Source: Nonomuraea pusilla
GTDB lineage: Bacteria; Actinomycetota; Actinomycetes; Streptosporangiales; Streptosporangiaceae
Length of the DNA stretch: 64,000 nucleotides
Assembly (NCBI RefSeq): GCF_900109355.1
Contig: NZ_FOBF01000005.1
Location: 62,001-126,000 of the forward strand
Reading direction: 5' to 3'
Part shown: positions 43,946 to 52,874 of the stretch, piece after piece
How the letters are laid out: each line of letters starts with the position of its first letter
Position numbering within the stretch: position 1 is the stretch's first letter
Made by a program: the position numbers and the translations under genes
Notes under the pieces: generated by a model
Databases searched by the model: none
What the model was told of the DNA's origin: nothing
Seen by the model: only the letters and a program-made list of their open reading frames with translations

Positions 43946-46129
43946 ATGGTTTCGGCATTCAAGCTGAGAGTGGTCGTCGCCCTCCTCCTCGTGGCCGGCT
44001 GCTCAGGCGCCGCCGAACCCGCTCCCGTCGCCGGGCCGTCCCGAACTCCCAAACTGGAAGTCGCCGGGCCGTCCCGCACCCCCGTACTGGGAGCGGCAGA
44101 GCCGGAGCCGTGCACCAAGACGGGCGGCCCGGTGAAGCCGATCAAGCTGTCGTCCAGGGAAATGCTGGAGACCGGCGGCCACAGCGACCTCAACTCCGTC
44201 GTCTTCGGCCGGCTGAAGGGCAAGCCCATCGCCATCAGCGCGGGCAGCGAAGGGAGCGTGCGGTTCTGGAAGCTGCCCTCGCTCGAACCGGCCGCCAAGC
44301 CGATGAAGGGCACCCGCGCGGGATACACCGAGATCGGTGGTCGCGCAGCGCTGTTCACCACGGGCACGGACGGCGGGCGGCTGTGGGATCTCGACACCCG
44401 CAAGCGACTGCTGAGCATCCCCGGCAGGATCTTCGCCTTCGCCTTCGGCCCCGGCACCCTGTACACCGGGCACGACAAGGGAATCGTCCGGGTATGGAGC
44501 CTGCGTACGCGGTCGCTGGTCAGGCAGTTCACCGTCGCCCGCGGCGAGGACATCGATCCTTCCGGGTCAGCCCTGGCCGCATCGGGATCGCAGCTGATCT
44601 CCCAGTACGGCACGCTCCGCGTGTGGAACCCAGCCACCGGCCGCCAGGTCGGCCGCCCGCTCGCGGAGTGGTCGGAGGACGCCGAGACCGAGGAGACGGG
44701 CCCGTACTTCAGCGACTCCGGCAAGATCGGCATCCTTGAGAAGAACGGCACAACCACCGTGTTCGCCCTCCGGTACGGGTGGCTCGGCTCCTGGGATCTC
44801 GGCAGGCGTCGGACCGACGGCTACTACGCGGACCAGGAAGGCCCCGGCCAGGACACCCGGGACGACAAGAACTACTCCTCCTTCGCCGTGGGCGAGGGCG
44901 TCGTCCTCGCCGGCGAGAACAACGATCACGACTTCGACGAGTCGACGACGGGCAGCGCCGTGATTGTCCGCGACGCGCGTACGCATCGGCGGCTCAGGAC
45001 ACTCGTCGGCCATGAGCGGGCCGTGACCACGCTGGAGATCGGCCGGCTGGACGGCAGGCCGGTCGCGCTCAGCGGCAGCCGGGACAACACGATCAGACTG
45101 TGGGACCTGACCTCGGGCAGGGAATTGAGCAGAACGGCGACCGCGGGCCCGGTCCGCGAGGTGACGGACCTGGCGCTTGGCACGGTCAACGGCAGGACGA
45201 TCGTGTTGACCGCCGCCAAGGACGGCGTGCTGCGGATGTGGGATCTGAAGAGTCGCGCCTTCAGCGGCAGGGCCTACCGCTTCGCGCCGGAGTCCGAAGA
45301 CGACGAGGAGAACGGCGCGTGGGTGAGCGGCCTGGCCGTGACCGAGGTCAACGGCGTGCCGGTGGCGATCGTCTCCCGCGACAACCTCAAGATCTTGAGG
45401 CTGGCGGACTTCACCGAGGCCGGGAGCCTGCCGGGCCTGCGTGACTTCCAGCTCGTCCGGCGCGGCGGACGGACGGCCGTCGTCGCGAGGGAGAACGGGG
45501 AGGACAGGGAGACCTTCTCGATCTGGGATCTGGGTACCCGGCAGCAGCTCGGCCGACTCGACCTGGACCCGGAGACCACCGGCGAAGGCGTCGACCTGAC
45601 CCGGCTCGGCGCGGACGCGGTGGCGCTCTACCGGGCCGGCACGCGCAAGAGCTGGGACGGTCGTACGCTGCACGTGTGGGACATCGCCGCCGGTCGGGAG
45701 CGTCCGCCCATCGACGTGAGCCCGCTACGGCTGCCCGGCGAGATTCCGGATCCGTACGAGGGCGCGTTCACCGCCCGCATCGGCTGTGATCCTGTCGTCC
45801 TCACCCACTACGGCAGCGGCCGCGTCCGCTTCAACGACGCCGACACGGGCCGCCCGCTCGGCCGGCTCGCGAACCTGGGCGGCACGCCTGTCCTGGTCGG
45901 CACCGTACGCGGCCGATCGATCGCCGTCGTGCAGACCCGCTTCGCCGATGGCGAGTACGTGGGCCGATACTTCATCCGGTTGTGGGACCTGGCGACAAGG
46001 AAGCCGCTCACGCCGGAACTCCATGTCCCGGAGATCCAGACGATGGCCCTGGGCACGCTCGAAGGAACGCCGGTGCTGGTCGCGGCGGGCGTCGACAAGC
46101 AGGTCTGGTACTGGCGGCTGACGTCATGA
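43946..46129 (+). CDS. WD40-repeat lipoprotein
   Basis: 727 residues from ATG 43946. A lipobox LVAGC gives lipidated Cys19; a short repeat AGPSRTP occurs twice in the linker; then WD40-like blades throughout (SVRFWKL, RLWDLDTR, TIRLWDLTSGR, VLRMWDLKSR, SIWDLGTR, HVWDIAAGR, FIRLWDLATR). Predicted outer-surface beta-propeller binding protein. No enzyme domain. A second, broken gene of the same kind overlaps its stop. Confidence 0.85.
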   Translation: MVSAFKLRVVVALLLVAGCSGAAEPAPVAGPSRTPKLEVAGPSRTPVLGAAEPEPCTKTGGPVKPIKLSSREMLETGGHSDLNSVVFGRLKGKPIAISAGSEGSVRFWKLPSLEPAAKPMKGTRAGYTEIGGRAALFTTGTDGGRLWDLDTRKRLLSIPGRIFAFAFGPGTLYTGHDKGIVRVWSLRTRSLVRQFTVARGEDIDPSGSALAASGSQLISQYGTLRVWNPATGRQVGRPLAEWSEDAETEETGPYFSDSGKIGILEKNGTTTVFALRYGWLGSWDLGRRRTDGYYADQEGPGQDTRDDKNYSSFAVGEGVVLAGENNDHDFDESTTGSAVIVRDARTHRRLRTLVGHERAVTTLEIGRLDGRPVALSGSRDNTIRLWDLTSGRELSRTATAGPVREVTDLALGTVNGRTIVLTAAKDGVLRMWDLKSRAFSGRAYRFAPESEDDEENGAWVSGLAVTEVNGVPVAIVSRDNLKILRLADFTEAGSLPGLRDFQLVRRGGRTAVVARENGEDRETFSIWDLGTRQQLGRLDLDPETTGEGVDLTRLGADAVALYRAGTRKSWDGRTLHVWDIAAGRERPPIDVSPLRLPGEIPDPYEGAFTARIGCDPVVLTHYGSGRVRFNDADTGRPLGRLANLGGTPVLVGTVRGRSIAVVQTRFADGEYVGRYFIRLWDLATRKPLTPELHVPEIQTMALGTLEGTPVLVAAGVDKQVWYWRLTS

Positions 46130-46480
46130 CCCGCGTGCTGAAGACCGTACTCGCCCTACTCCTGGTGGCGGCCCCGCCGCTGCCCGGTTCGTCCCGCTTG
46201 CGGGAACCGGGGAGACGGTTCGCGTCTGGGACGCCGCCACGCTGAAGCCGATCGGCGCTCCGCTGAGCGGCGACGCGCCTGGTCACGACCTGGACGGCAC
46301 CGTGGAGTACCCGGGTGCACGTCAAGACCGGCCGACCGGTCCGCGAGGACATGCCCGCCTACCAGACCCCACTCGGCGTCACCCGCCTCGGTGACGTGTC
46401 CCGTACTCGTCACCGCGTCGGGGAAGGGGAACCTCCCGGTGTGGAATCTGCGCGCTCGGCCTCGTTCATCGACGGCTAAC
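46126..46480 (+). pseudogene. Broken second WD40 secreted protein gene
   Basis: ATG 46126 overlaps the stop of the WD40 lipoprotein and opens MTRVLKTVLALLLVAAPP, a signal-like start. After a frame change the sequence reads GTGETVRVWDAATLKPIG and near the end VTASGKGNLPVWNLR, both WD40-like blades. Most of the gene has been deleted, and an integrase fragment follows. Confidence 0.6.
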
Positions 46481-46483
46481 GTG

Positions 46484-46742
46484 TTGAGGGCACCACCAAG
46501 AGCGGTCGTAAGCGCGTTGTGAGCCTCGACGCGCGGACGGTGCAGGTCTCTTCCGTGCGCAACGCTCTCAGCAAGCCGCGGACAAGCTCCCAGTTCGCTC
46601 TTCCCAACCCTGATCAAGCGCTACAACCAAGCCCGCGCGGGCGCCGAGCTGCCGCGTGCCCGGCTCCACGATCTCCGGCACATCCACGCCACCACACTGC
46701 TCCTGGCGGGGGCGCCCGTTCACGTCGTCGCGCTGCTACAGC
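46484..46742 (+). pseudogene. Tyrosine integrase fragment (copy of the gene at 57947)
   Basis: 46596-46733 is about 93% identical by eye to 58678-58815, and 46490-46540 matches 58493-58540; the segment between is deleted. It encodes TKSGRKRVVSLD and, in another frame, ARLHDLRHIHATTLLLAG with the catalytic HxxR. The stretch ends where an IS630 fragment starts. Confidence 0.75.
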
Positions 46743-47125
46743 ATCGGCGAAGATCGCCTGTGGGGCGTCACCCGGCTGCGCAAAAGCGGCGACCACACCT
46801 CGACCGCCCTGAAGAGCATCCGCGCTACCCGCCCTGACGGCGCCCCGATCTACGTCATCGCCGACAACTGGCCAGGCAGCCAGACCCGGCGCATTCGCTC
46901 CTGGGCCAGCAGACACAAGGCCGAACTGTGCTTCACCCCGACCGCAGCCTCCTGGGCCAACCCGATCGAGCCACACTTCGGCCCGCTCCGCCGCTTCGTG
47001 CTGGGTAACAGCGACCCGGCCAACCACCCCGTCCTGGCCCGCGAGCTACAGGCAGGAAGCTCAACGCAAAGAACGAGCCCGCATCCGCAGCGAACGCCGG
47101 CAACGCTGCGGCCGACCACGATCCC
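46738..47125 (+). pseudogene. IS630-family transposase C-terminal fragment
   Basis: The plus strand reads LWGVTRLRKSGDHTSTALKS, YVIADNWPG, CFTPTAASWANPIE and HFGPLRRFV, the last part of an IS630 DDE transposase (the D and E of the catalytic triad are visible). A frame change near 47050 leads to ERARIRSERRQRC, the usual end. The first half is missing and is replaced by the integrase fragment. Confidence 0.75.
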
Positions 47126-47170
47126 GAGCAGCCTGACCACCGCACTCGGCGAATCATCGTGGTCAACGCA

Positions 47171-47779
47171 CTAGCGAGGGTAGATGAGCGAGTGCGTCGC
47201 CTCAAGCCAGTCAGCGGCGATGTCCGTCCCCGTGATCCGGCCGATCAGCGTCAGGACGGAGCTGATGCTCTCGCCCTCGTCCACGCGATCCTCGATGACG
47301 TCGTCGCCGCTGGTCTGGAAGCGCAGCCCTTCCATGAGGTGGTCGAGCGCGTGCGGATCGCTCCCGTGCACGGGGTCGGGCCAGGTGGGCTGGAAGGCGA
47401 CAACCACCTCCCCGTCCTTCAGATACTTGAAGTGGTCATGGCCGCCCATATCCATACTGAAGCAGAGCGCCTCCCGCCCGCCCGCCGTCAACGGCAGCAG
47501 GAAATCGTCGTCGGTCGGCCCCGGAATGATGCAGGTCCATCCTCCGGCCTCGCCCACCCAGGTGGGCCCGCCTTCCTCACTGTTGTCGAGCAATTCGTTC
47601 AAGTGGCTCGGCGTGCTGGTGACGAGGTCCAGGGAGAAGGCCTCGGCGACGGCGTCGCGATCCATCCCTTTGACCCAGAGGGCGCTGAATCCCAGCGTCC
47701 AGAGGTCCATCTCGTCATCGAGTCCCTCGGTGAAGATGGTCGAGACCAGGAGATCGTGCAGGTGCGTCGGCGGCTGCAT
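47171..47779 (-). CDS. DUF6461-like protein (possible immunity protein)
   Basis: 202 residues from ATG 47779. Acidic, soluble; segments MDLWTLGFSALWVKGMDRDA, GWTCIIPGPT, GEVVVAFQPTWPD and a C-terminal ADWLEATHSLIYPR resemble the layout of DUF6461 proteins, of which a clearer member is at 51340. It directly follows a NucA/NucB nuclease-domain remnant in the same direction, the position typical of immunity genes. Family assignment is tentative. Confidence 0.6.
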   Translation of the reverse strand: MQPPTHLHDLLVSTIFTEGLDDEMDLWTLGFSALWVKGMDRDAVAEAFSLDLVTSTPSHLNELLDNSEEGGPTWVGEAGGWTCIIPGPTDDDFLLPLTAGGREALCFSMDMGGHDHFKYLKDGEVVVAFQPTWPDPVHGSDPHALDHLMEGLRFQTSGDDVIEDRVDEGESISSVLTLIGRITGTDIAADWLEATHSLIYPR

Positions 47780-47839
47780 GCTCACCTTCCGATGGTGGAG
47801 GAGCCGGGAGAGGGCGAGGCCCTCTCCCGGCCATGACGT

Positions 47840-48240
47840 TATGACGGTGGTGCGCCGTTGCGGATTCTGACCCAGAGGGCATTGGACGGCCAGTCGCCCG
47901 CGCCGCCTTCGAGCTGGCCAGAGGTGAAGACGCGGTAGCGGGCGTAGAAGGGCCGCCAGGTCGCGTCCTGCGGCTTGGTTGTGGTCGGTGCTCACCTGAC
48001 GAAGTGAGGCGTTGAAGGTGGGCGTCCGGACGTTGTTGATGAGCCGGCCTTCGACACCGATCGCCTGGTTGGTGGAGGCGAACGGATACTCGTCGCACTG
48101 CTTGCCCGGGCCGGCCCCGGGGAGGTTCGGGCAGTACCAGGTCATCTGCGTGCGGTTCTTCGAGTTGAGGAGAGGGCCGTCGGGTGCGCGCCCGTTTCTC
48201 GCCCGCCTGGTCAGGGGCGGTCTGGGCATCACGTCATAGT
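47840..48240 (-). pseudogene. NucA/NucB nuclease-domain fragment
   Basis: The minus strand reads TWYCPNLPGAGPGKQCDEYP then FASTNQAIG, the CDEYPFAST signature of NucA/NucB deoxyribonucleases, and after a frame change near 47955 PFYARYRVFTSGQLEGG and NALWVRIRNGAP, ending TAA at 47840-47842. These nuclease domains commonly form the C-terminus of large secreted toxins. There is no upstream toxin body and no start, so this is a displaced, frameshifted tip. Confidence 0.65.
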
Positions 48241-48728
48241 TGCCGGGGAAGCTCTTGGTGATAGGGGAACTCGATGAGGGGTTCGGAGGCGGCAAGCCGC
48301 GAGAGGTGAGAAGACGACTCACCGATCACTTCTGGTGTGATCTCCTCGTTGCCATGGCTGAGGTCATTGAGAGCTTCTCGACAGCCATGAACCGAATACC
48401 GGAATACGTGACGACGGTTATCGTGCAGACTCGGAAGGCCGAGCGCCGCAATCCTCTTCTCGAAGCACTGGTTGGTCTTGCCGTACAGACGGCGTGGGCG
48501 CCCATCGAAAGCATGATCTGCACGACCGGGATCGAGGAGGTTCAACGGACGTGCTGGATCCTCGCCGTCCTGATCTGCCCGGCGCCTGAGGATCACAAAG
48601 CCGTTCAGGACGGCGCTCTCCTGCCCTTGGCGAAGGAGGGGATGCTGGAGGTCAGCAGGGAACGACTTGAGCAGGTCTTCCCTGCTGACTGGGTTCACCG
48701 CCTCCGGGAGGGCCTCGGCGGTGCCTGA
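48240..48728 (+). CDS. Hypothetical helical protein
   Basis: 162 residues from TTG 48240; in-frame GTG 48324 or ATG 48354 are alternatives. Mostly helical, with AMAEVIESFSTAMNRIPEYV and EALVGLAVQTAWAPIESMIC. An opposite-strand frame of similar length is less protein-like. Family unknown. It is in the region of accessory genes next to the nuclease fragment and a DUF4265 gene. Confidence 0.4.
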   Translation: MPGKLLVIGELDEGFGGGKPREVRRRLTDHFWCDLLVAMAEVIESFSTAMNRIPEYVTTVIVQTRKAERRNPLLEALVGLAVQTAWAPIESMICTTGIEEVQRTCWILAVLICPAPEDHKAVQDGALLPLAKEGMLEVSRERLEQVFPADWVHRLREGLGGA

Positions 48729-48768
48729 GCAAGGCCGCTGGCTTCCGCGCTCGTGAACGAACTGATCG

Positions 48769-49278
48769 TCAAGCGTTTCGCCAGGCGTCGGTGACGCAGG
48801 ACTCCTCGAAGTGCCACCAGCCATCCATCTGACCGCGCGTCAGCATCGTCTTTATCAGCCTGAGGTCTGCGTCGGCCGGCACGGTGAAGGCGATCAGAGG
48901 AAGCTCCGGAGTGAAGGATTCTCCGCCCAGTCCGAACGGTGCCAACTGTTCGTGCACGGCATGCGCGCTTCGTCCGAGCGGTCCATCGGGCACCGGCAGT
49001 ACCCGGATCGTGCAGTTGCCGGACGCTTCCAGCCGCTCACAAGCCCAGTGGAGTCCGCTGTCGTCGGTGATGAAGCGCACCACGTCGCCCTCAGCCACCC
49101 CGTCCTGCAGGAACGGGACGTTCGCCACTCGGGCGGTGTCGCCGGCTAAGCGCGTGGCCCAAAGCCCTTCGGTGTCGTAGGGAAGCCAACCCTCCCGAGG
49201 TATGAACCGAAACCACACCTTGATCAGGCCGGACTCTGGGGGAAGGCGTTCGGAGGGGGCTGCGCGATCCATGCCCAC
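48769..49278 (-). CDS. DUF4265 domain protein
   Basis: 169 residues from GTG 49278, or 167 from ATG 49272. KVWFRFIPREGWLPYDTEGL, ATRLAGDTARVANVPFLQDG and GDVVRFI match the DUF4265 layout. Small soluble protein of unknown role, common in actinomycetes and often near toxin or transferred genes. Confidence 0.75.
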   Translation of the reverse strand: MGMDRAAPSERLPPESGLIKVWFRFIPREGWLPYDTEGLWATRLAGDTARVANVPFLQDGVAEGDVVRFITDDSGLHWACERLEASGNCTIRVLPVPDGPLGRSAHAVHEQLAPFGLGGESFTPELPLIAFTVPADADLRLIKTMLTRGQMDGWWHFEESCVTDAWRNA

Positions 49279-49508
49279 ATGATTGCGCAGTCCGTCGATC
49301 GCCTGTGAACAAGCTGTTCGCGAGTACGCCTGGAGCGGGAGCGAACGCGGCTATGTGGGCAGTGGCGTGGGCCACGTAGAAGCTGCAGCTGGTGTTGGAG
49401 ATCGTCAAGCATCGCGACAGCCCTACGGGGTTCGTCTTCGTGCGCTGTCTGTAGAAGACCAGCTGTGTGGGTATGCGTTGCTGTACAACGCTGCTGTACG
49501 GACACGAC

Positions 49509-49541
49509 AAAGGCCCTCCGGGATGATCCCGGAGGGCCTTT
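49509..49541. terminator. Bidirectional rho-independent terminator
   Basis: AAAGGCCCTCCGGGAT, one base, ATCCCGGAGGGCCTTT: a perfect 16-bp stem bordered by A and T runs on both sides. It directly precedes the tRNA fragment, in the same place where the intact tRNA-Arg has its terminator, although the stem sequence differs. Confidence 0.85.
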
Positions 49542-49549
49542 GGCCTGGA

Positions 49550-49596
49550 GCGCGGCCGAGAGGACTCGAACCCCTGACCTTCTGATCCGTAGCCAG
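49550..49596 (-). repeat. 3' part of tRNA-Arg, likely old attachment site
   Basis: About 46 bases match the 3' half of the tRNA-Arg at 59042-59114 (T arm, acceptor 3' strand and anticodon stem) with two or three differences. No D arm follows. Such 3' copies are made when an integrase inserts DNA into a tRNA gene. Confidence 0.8.
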
Positions 49597-49912
49597 TTCG
49601 ATATCTTCTATGGACGTCCACCGCTGTCATGAATGCCTGCTCAGCAGCCCTTCCTGCTTGATCTGCTTCCAGTTCCGTACACCGACATCCGGGTAGGTCG
49701 TCAGCAACAGCGTGAGCAAGACCCCGGGCCAGCGCCTCTTTCAGTCGACACGTCGGTCCACGTTGACGTTCTGATCAGCCGAAACGCTGGATCACGGACG
49801 AGCCCGCTCTGAGTCTTTGGAAGCCCACCCGATCAACGCCGCTACCACCGTGCCGCGTGTGAATATGGAGGGCCGGCCATACCGCTAGGGTGTCGCGAAA
49901 ACGGAGATCATC

Positions 49913-50818
49913 TTGTCGCGATTAGCCCACTTTGCTTGGGTGGCCGCCCTGGCCGCCGCAGCGTACTCGACCTGGAATGCCTGGCAATTCGAGTACGGGT
50001 CCTCCTACACCGTCCTCGGCTGCGTGGAGTCCTCTGACACTGGCGGCTTCGGCCTCACCAGACTGGCATCGGCATCCCTGGGAGACGCCTACGACATCGC
50101 GGGCCTGGCCGTCCAATGGGGTGTGCCCGCCATCCTTGTCCTTGCGGGGTTCTGTATGTCGGCGGCCACCGAGAACAGGGCGATCATCGGGCGTCGGGTG
50201 GCTGGCCTGCTCGTTCTTCTCGCGGTTGTCGGGCCAGCTGGTCCTGCGTACATGGCTTCGGACGGCTGCTCGGTGATCCCTGTACTCAGCGGCGAATGGT
50301 TCACGACCGTGGCGACCGCCTACGGGCCTGCGGAGTCGGCCCTCCTGCTCTCCGCGTTGTTGGTGCTGCTGGCCGCCCGGACCGCAAGGGACACATGGCC
50401 GAGTGGATCCGCCGGGCGACGGGCGGTGGCGTTCACCTTCGATTACTTGGTCTTCGTCGCCTTCCTGGGCCTCTTCGAGGGCGGGCTCAGCAGCTTGGAC
50501 TACGGTCTCCTGAACTGGTTCACGGTCAACGAACCGACGTCGCCGCTTGTCGCCGTGCCCGCGTTCTTCTACGTCCTGACGGGACGGACGTTCGGCAAGC
50601 GGCTCATGCGCCTCCGCGTCATCTCCACCGATACCGGACACTGGCCGGGTTGGCGCAGGGCCGCGGTCCGGGCGCTCGTTTTCCCTGTCCTCGTCTGCGT
50701 GCCACAGGGCGGGCTGGTGATGCTCTTGGTGGACGGTCTGTGGTCGTTGGCCGACCCGGCCGCCCGCACCTTGCACGACCGCCTCGCCGGCACCCGGGTC
50801 GTACGCGACTTCCTGTAG
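49913..50818 (+). CDS. RDD family membrane protein
   Basis: 301 residues from TTG 49913, with GGAG six bases upstream. Helices near 8-25, 64-84, 93-112 and 128-150, then the RDD region: RRAVAFTFDYLVFVAFLG, TFGKRLMRLRVIST and LHDRLAGTRVV, the usual C-terminal motif. Role unknown; some RDD proteins are ion antiporters. Lies between two tRNA scars. Confidence 0.8.
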   Translation: MSRLAHFAWVAALAAAAYSTWNAWQFEYGSSYTVLGCVESSDTGGFGLTRLASASLGDAYDIAGLAVQWGVPAILVLAGFCMSAATENRAIIGRRVAGLLVLLAVVGPAGPAYMASDGCSVIPVLSGEWFTTVATAYGPAESALLLSALLVLLAARTARDTWPSGSAGRRAVAFTFDYLVFVAFLGLFEGGLSSLDYGLLNWFTVNEPTSPLVAVPAFFYVLTGRTFGKRLMRLRVISTDTGHWPGWRRAAVRALVFPVLVCVPQGGLVMLLVDGLWSLADPAARTLHDRLAGTRVVRDFL

Positions 50819-51339
50819 CTGCGGCGCAGCGGCTCGCGGCGCTCTACAAGCTGGCCTGACTGCCCGATCGTTCGCCTGGGTCGTCGGTTCCACGCCGAGC
50901 AGACGCTGGTCGGCGTCGAAGCCGTCTCTGTCCCACTTGAGCCTGGCATAGAGGATAGACAGCAGTATCGTCCTTCGACCTGGGGGTGCGTTATTAGCAA
51001 GATCCCAGGACTGTCCTGACAAACGCGAAGCTTGTTCCAGGTCATCCCTGGCAGCGGGTCCTTCTGCTGTGCGCGGCCGAGAGGACTCGAACAAACCCCT
51101 GACCATCTGATCCATAGGGAAGGGCGGACGCCTCATCAACGGCCTCTTGCCCTGCTCGGATGGCAGATGCGAGTCGGTGGAGAGCGACCCTGTAAGGCGG
51201 TGTTGCTGTACCGGCTGCTTTCAACACTTCCTCCGCAGGGATCAGGAATCCATAAAACGGGTCAACTCCAATGTGGGCCTTCATTGGGGTGGCCGCAGAT
51301 CTCGGCTGATTGTCGGTACGGCCTGCCACCATGTCCCGC
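50819..51339. other. Gene-free stretch with element remnants
   Basis: Holds the tRNA-flank repeat at 50994-51116. A minus-strand stretch near 50880-50980 reads LLSILYARLKWDRDGFDADQ, which looks like a fragment of a lost gene. The rest shows nothing I can support. Confidence 0.45.
50994..51116. repeat. Decayed copy of the tRNA-Arg 3' end and its flank
   Basis: Matches 58963-59081 over about 120 bases: the TTAGCAAGATC lead-in, GTCCTGACAAAC, a degraded version of the terminator stem, and the tRNA 3' end GCGCGGCCGAGAGGACTCGA with a 4-base insertion after it. It indicates an earlier integration or duplication at the tRNA. Confidence 0.8.
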
Positions 51340-52002
51340 ATGACGACATTCGACCCCTTGGCCCCGTTCCAGTGGCTCAACGTGTCCGAGAGCTCGGGCG
51401 GCGGCGCACTGGGTGTGATCTTCAGCGTGGCCTTCTTCCGCGGGCTCGACCCGGCGGAGGTGGTGCGCCGCTTCAGTCGCGGTGAGAGCTCCGGCCAGGA
51501 GTCGGATTTCGGCGGGCTCGGCGACAAGGCCTACGAGTTCGTCGACGAGACGGACGGCGGGGATGGCGGCGGCTACGTGGGTGTCTTCAAGGCCGGCGAG
51601 TGGTGCGTGGCCATCGAGCCCCACGGTTGGATGGTTACGCTCCACGAGGTGGTGACCGCGCTGTCGCAGGGTTGTGAGGTCCTGGCGGTCACCCGGCACG
51701 ACTACGCCGCCGAGCACAGTTTCGCGTACGCGATCGACGGCACGCTTGTCACCGGTTACCCGCTGCGGCACCCGCACGAGCGTTACGGCTCCGACCCTGA
51801 CAGGCTCAACGGCTTCATGCGGGAGCTGGGCATGGGGCTCGACAAGCCGGAGGACGAGGCCGCGTGGGACGCCGCTTGGGAGGACAACTACGACACCGCC
51901 GTGCCAAGGGGCTTCGCCCTGGCGGCGAAGGTCACCGGGGTGCCGTTCAGGCCGGACATGCTCGACCGCCCGATGCTTGTGGGGCCTATTGTGAAAAAGT
52001 GA
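51340..52002 (+). CDS. DUF6461 family protein
   Basis: 220 residues from ATG 51340 (ATG 51331 possible). FSVAFFRGLDPAEVVRRFSR, WCVAIEPHGWMVTL and FAYAIDGTLVTGYP followed by LRHPHERYGSDPD fit the DUF6461 layout. Cytoplasmic; role unknown. Such genes often lie among toxin and immunity loci. The other DUF6461-like gene at 47171 is next to a nuclease fragment. Confidence 0.75.
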   Translation: MTTFDPLAPFQWLNVSESSGGGALGVIFSVAFFRGLDPAEVVRRFSRGESSGQESDFGGLGDKAYEFVDETDGGDGGGYVGVFKAGEWCVAIEPHGWMVTLHEVVTALSQGCEVLAVTRHDYAAEHSFAYAIDGTLVTGYPLRHPHERYGSDPDRLNGFMRELGMGLDKPEDEAAWDAAWEDNYDTAVPRGFALAAKVTGVPFRPDMLDRPMLVGPIVKK

Positions 52003-52216
52003 TCGACTTGCGCCGTCCAGCAGTACCCGCTGCTCGGCGTACCACCTGACCGCCCTGGCGGTGCCAGAGGGCTGCATCCATGAGGGTGTGGGAGGCGGTC
52101 AGGGGCGGGGCCTAGCCGACCTTCCGCTTTTCGGCGGCTTCCAGCGGTACGGGCGGCGACTCACAACCTGCACCTTTCGTCTCGCACTGCCGCCCTGCGG
52201 GGTGCCGACCAGGGGG

Positions 52217-52795
52217 TCATGGCCTGGTCAGCGGAATGAGCACCTCATCGACGATGGAGGCGATCTCGCTGGAGCCCACGAGACCGCCCTCCCATGCCTG
52301 GAGGAGGATCAGGCGCGGCCCGACTGAGACGACGCGCGGGGTGAGGCTGCCGGGTGCGGCTTCGCCGCGTTCGACCGCCTGGCGCAGGACGGACAGCAGT
52401 ACTTCCTGATGCGGGCGGACCACCAGCCGGTGGACCTGCTCGAACAGCTCGGGATGGCGGTGGCGGTGGGCGATGAGCGGGAGCAGCGCGCGGCCACGCG
52501 GCTCGTCGAGCGCCCGTACGAAGTGCTCGAGCAGGGCGATCAGGTCATCGCGCAGTGCGCCCGTGCCGGGCGGCGCCGGCGGTTCGCCGAAGCCGGTCGC
52601 GGGGTCGCTCAGCGCGGCGAGGACGAGTTCGGCCGGGGTGGACCAGCGCCGGTACAAGGCCGCTTTCCCGGTCCCGGCCGCGGAGGCGATCTTGTCGAAC
52701 GTCAGCTCCTCGAAGCTGCTCCCGGCCAGTTCGCTCAGGACGGCCTGGAAGATCGCGGTGGTGAGGGCGTCTCCGCGGCGGCGGGTAGGACTCAT
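52217..52795 (-). CDS. TetR family transcriptional regulator
   Basis: 192 residues from ATG 52795. The helix-turn-helix has LTFDKIASAAGTGKAALYRR. The C-terminal domain is of the TetR_C type with EQVHRLVVRPHQEVLL. Divergent from the amidohydrolase gene; the palindrome between them is its likely site. Confidence 0.9.
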   Translation of the reverse strand: MSPTRRRGDALTTAIFQAVLSELAGSSFEELTFDKIASAAGTGKAALYRRWSTPAELVLAALSDPATGFGEPPAPPGTGALRDDLIALLEHFVRALDEPRGRALLPLIAHRHRHPELFEQVHRLVVRPHQEVLLSVLRQAVERGEAAPGSLTPRVVSVGPRLILLQAWEGGLVGSSEIASIVDEVLIPLTRP

Positions 52796-52839
52796 GAGGA
52801 CGGATTATCACGCACTTCGCCGTGCTAGCCTCCGTTAGT

Positions 52840-52853
52840 GAACAAAGTTGTTC
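52840..52853. promoter_or_regulatory. TetR-type operator
   Basis: GAACAA-AG-TTGTTC is a perfect inverted repeat in the 79-bp gap between TetR and the amidohydrolase, 21 bp before the latter's start. Confidence 0.65.
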
Positions 52854-52874
52854 CCTATTTGAGGCGGGTGGCCC

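Larger units (their letters stand above)
49279..49912. other. Gene-free stretch with a terminator and a tRNA scar
   Basis: Contains the hairpin at 49509-49541 and the tRNA 3' fragment at 49550-49596. The rest (49279-49500 and 49600-49900) shows no convincing gene; it has lower GC and scattered stops, as expected for decayed element DNA. Confidence 0.5.

Noticed and set aside
48234..48824. Minus-strand frame opposite 48240-48728
   Set aside because: Less protein-like, with scattered charged low-complexity stretches; the plus strand has helical sequence. Neither is strong.
49550..49596. Second functional tRNA gene
   Set aside because: Only the 3' half matches; there is no D arm or 5' acceptor strand.
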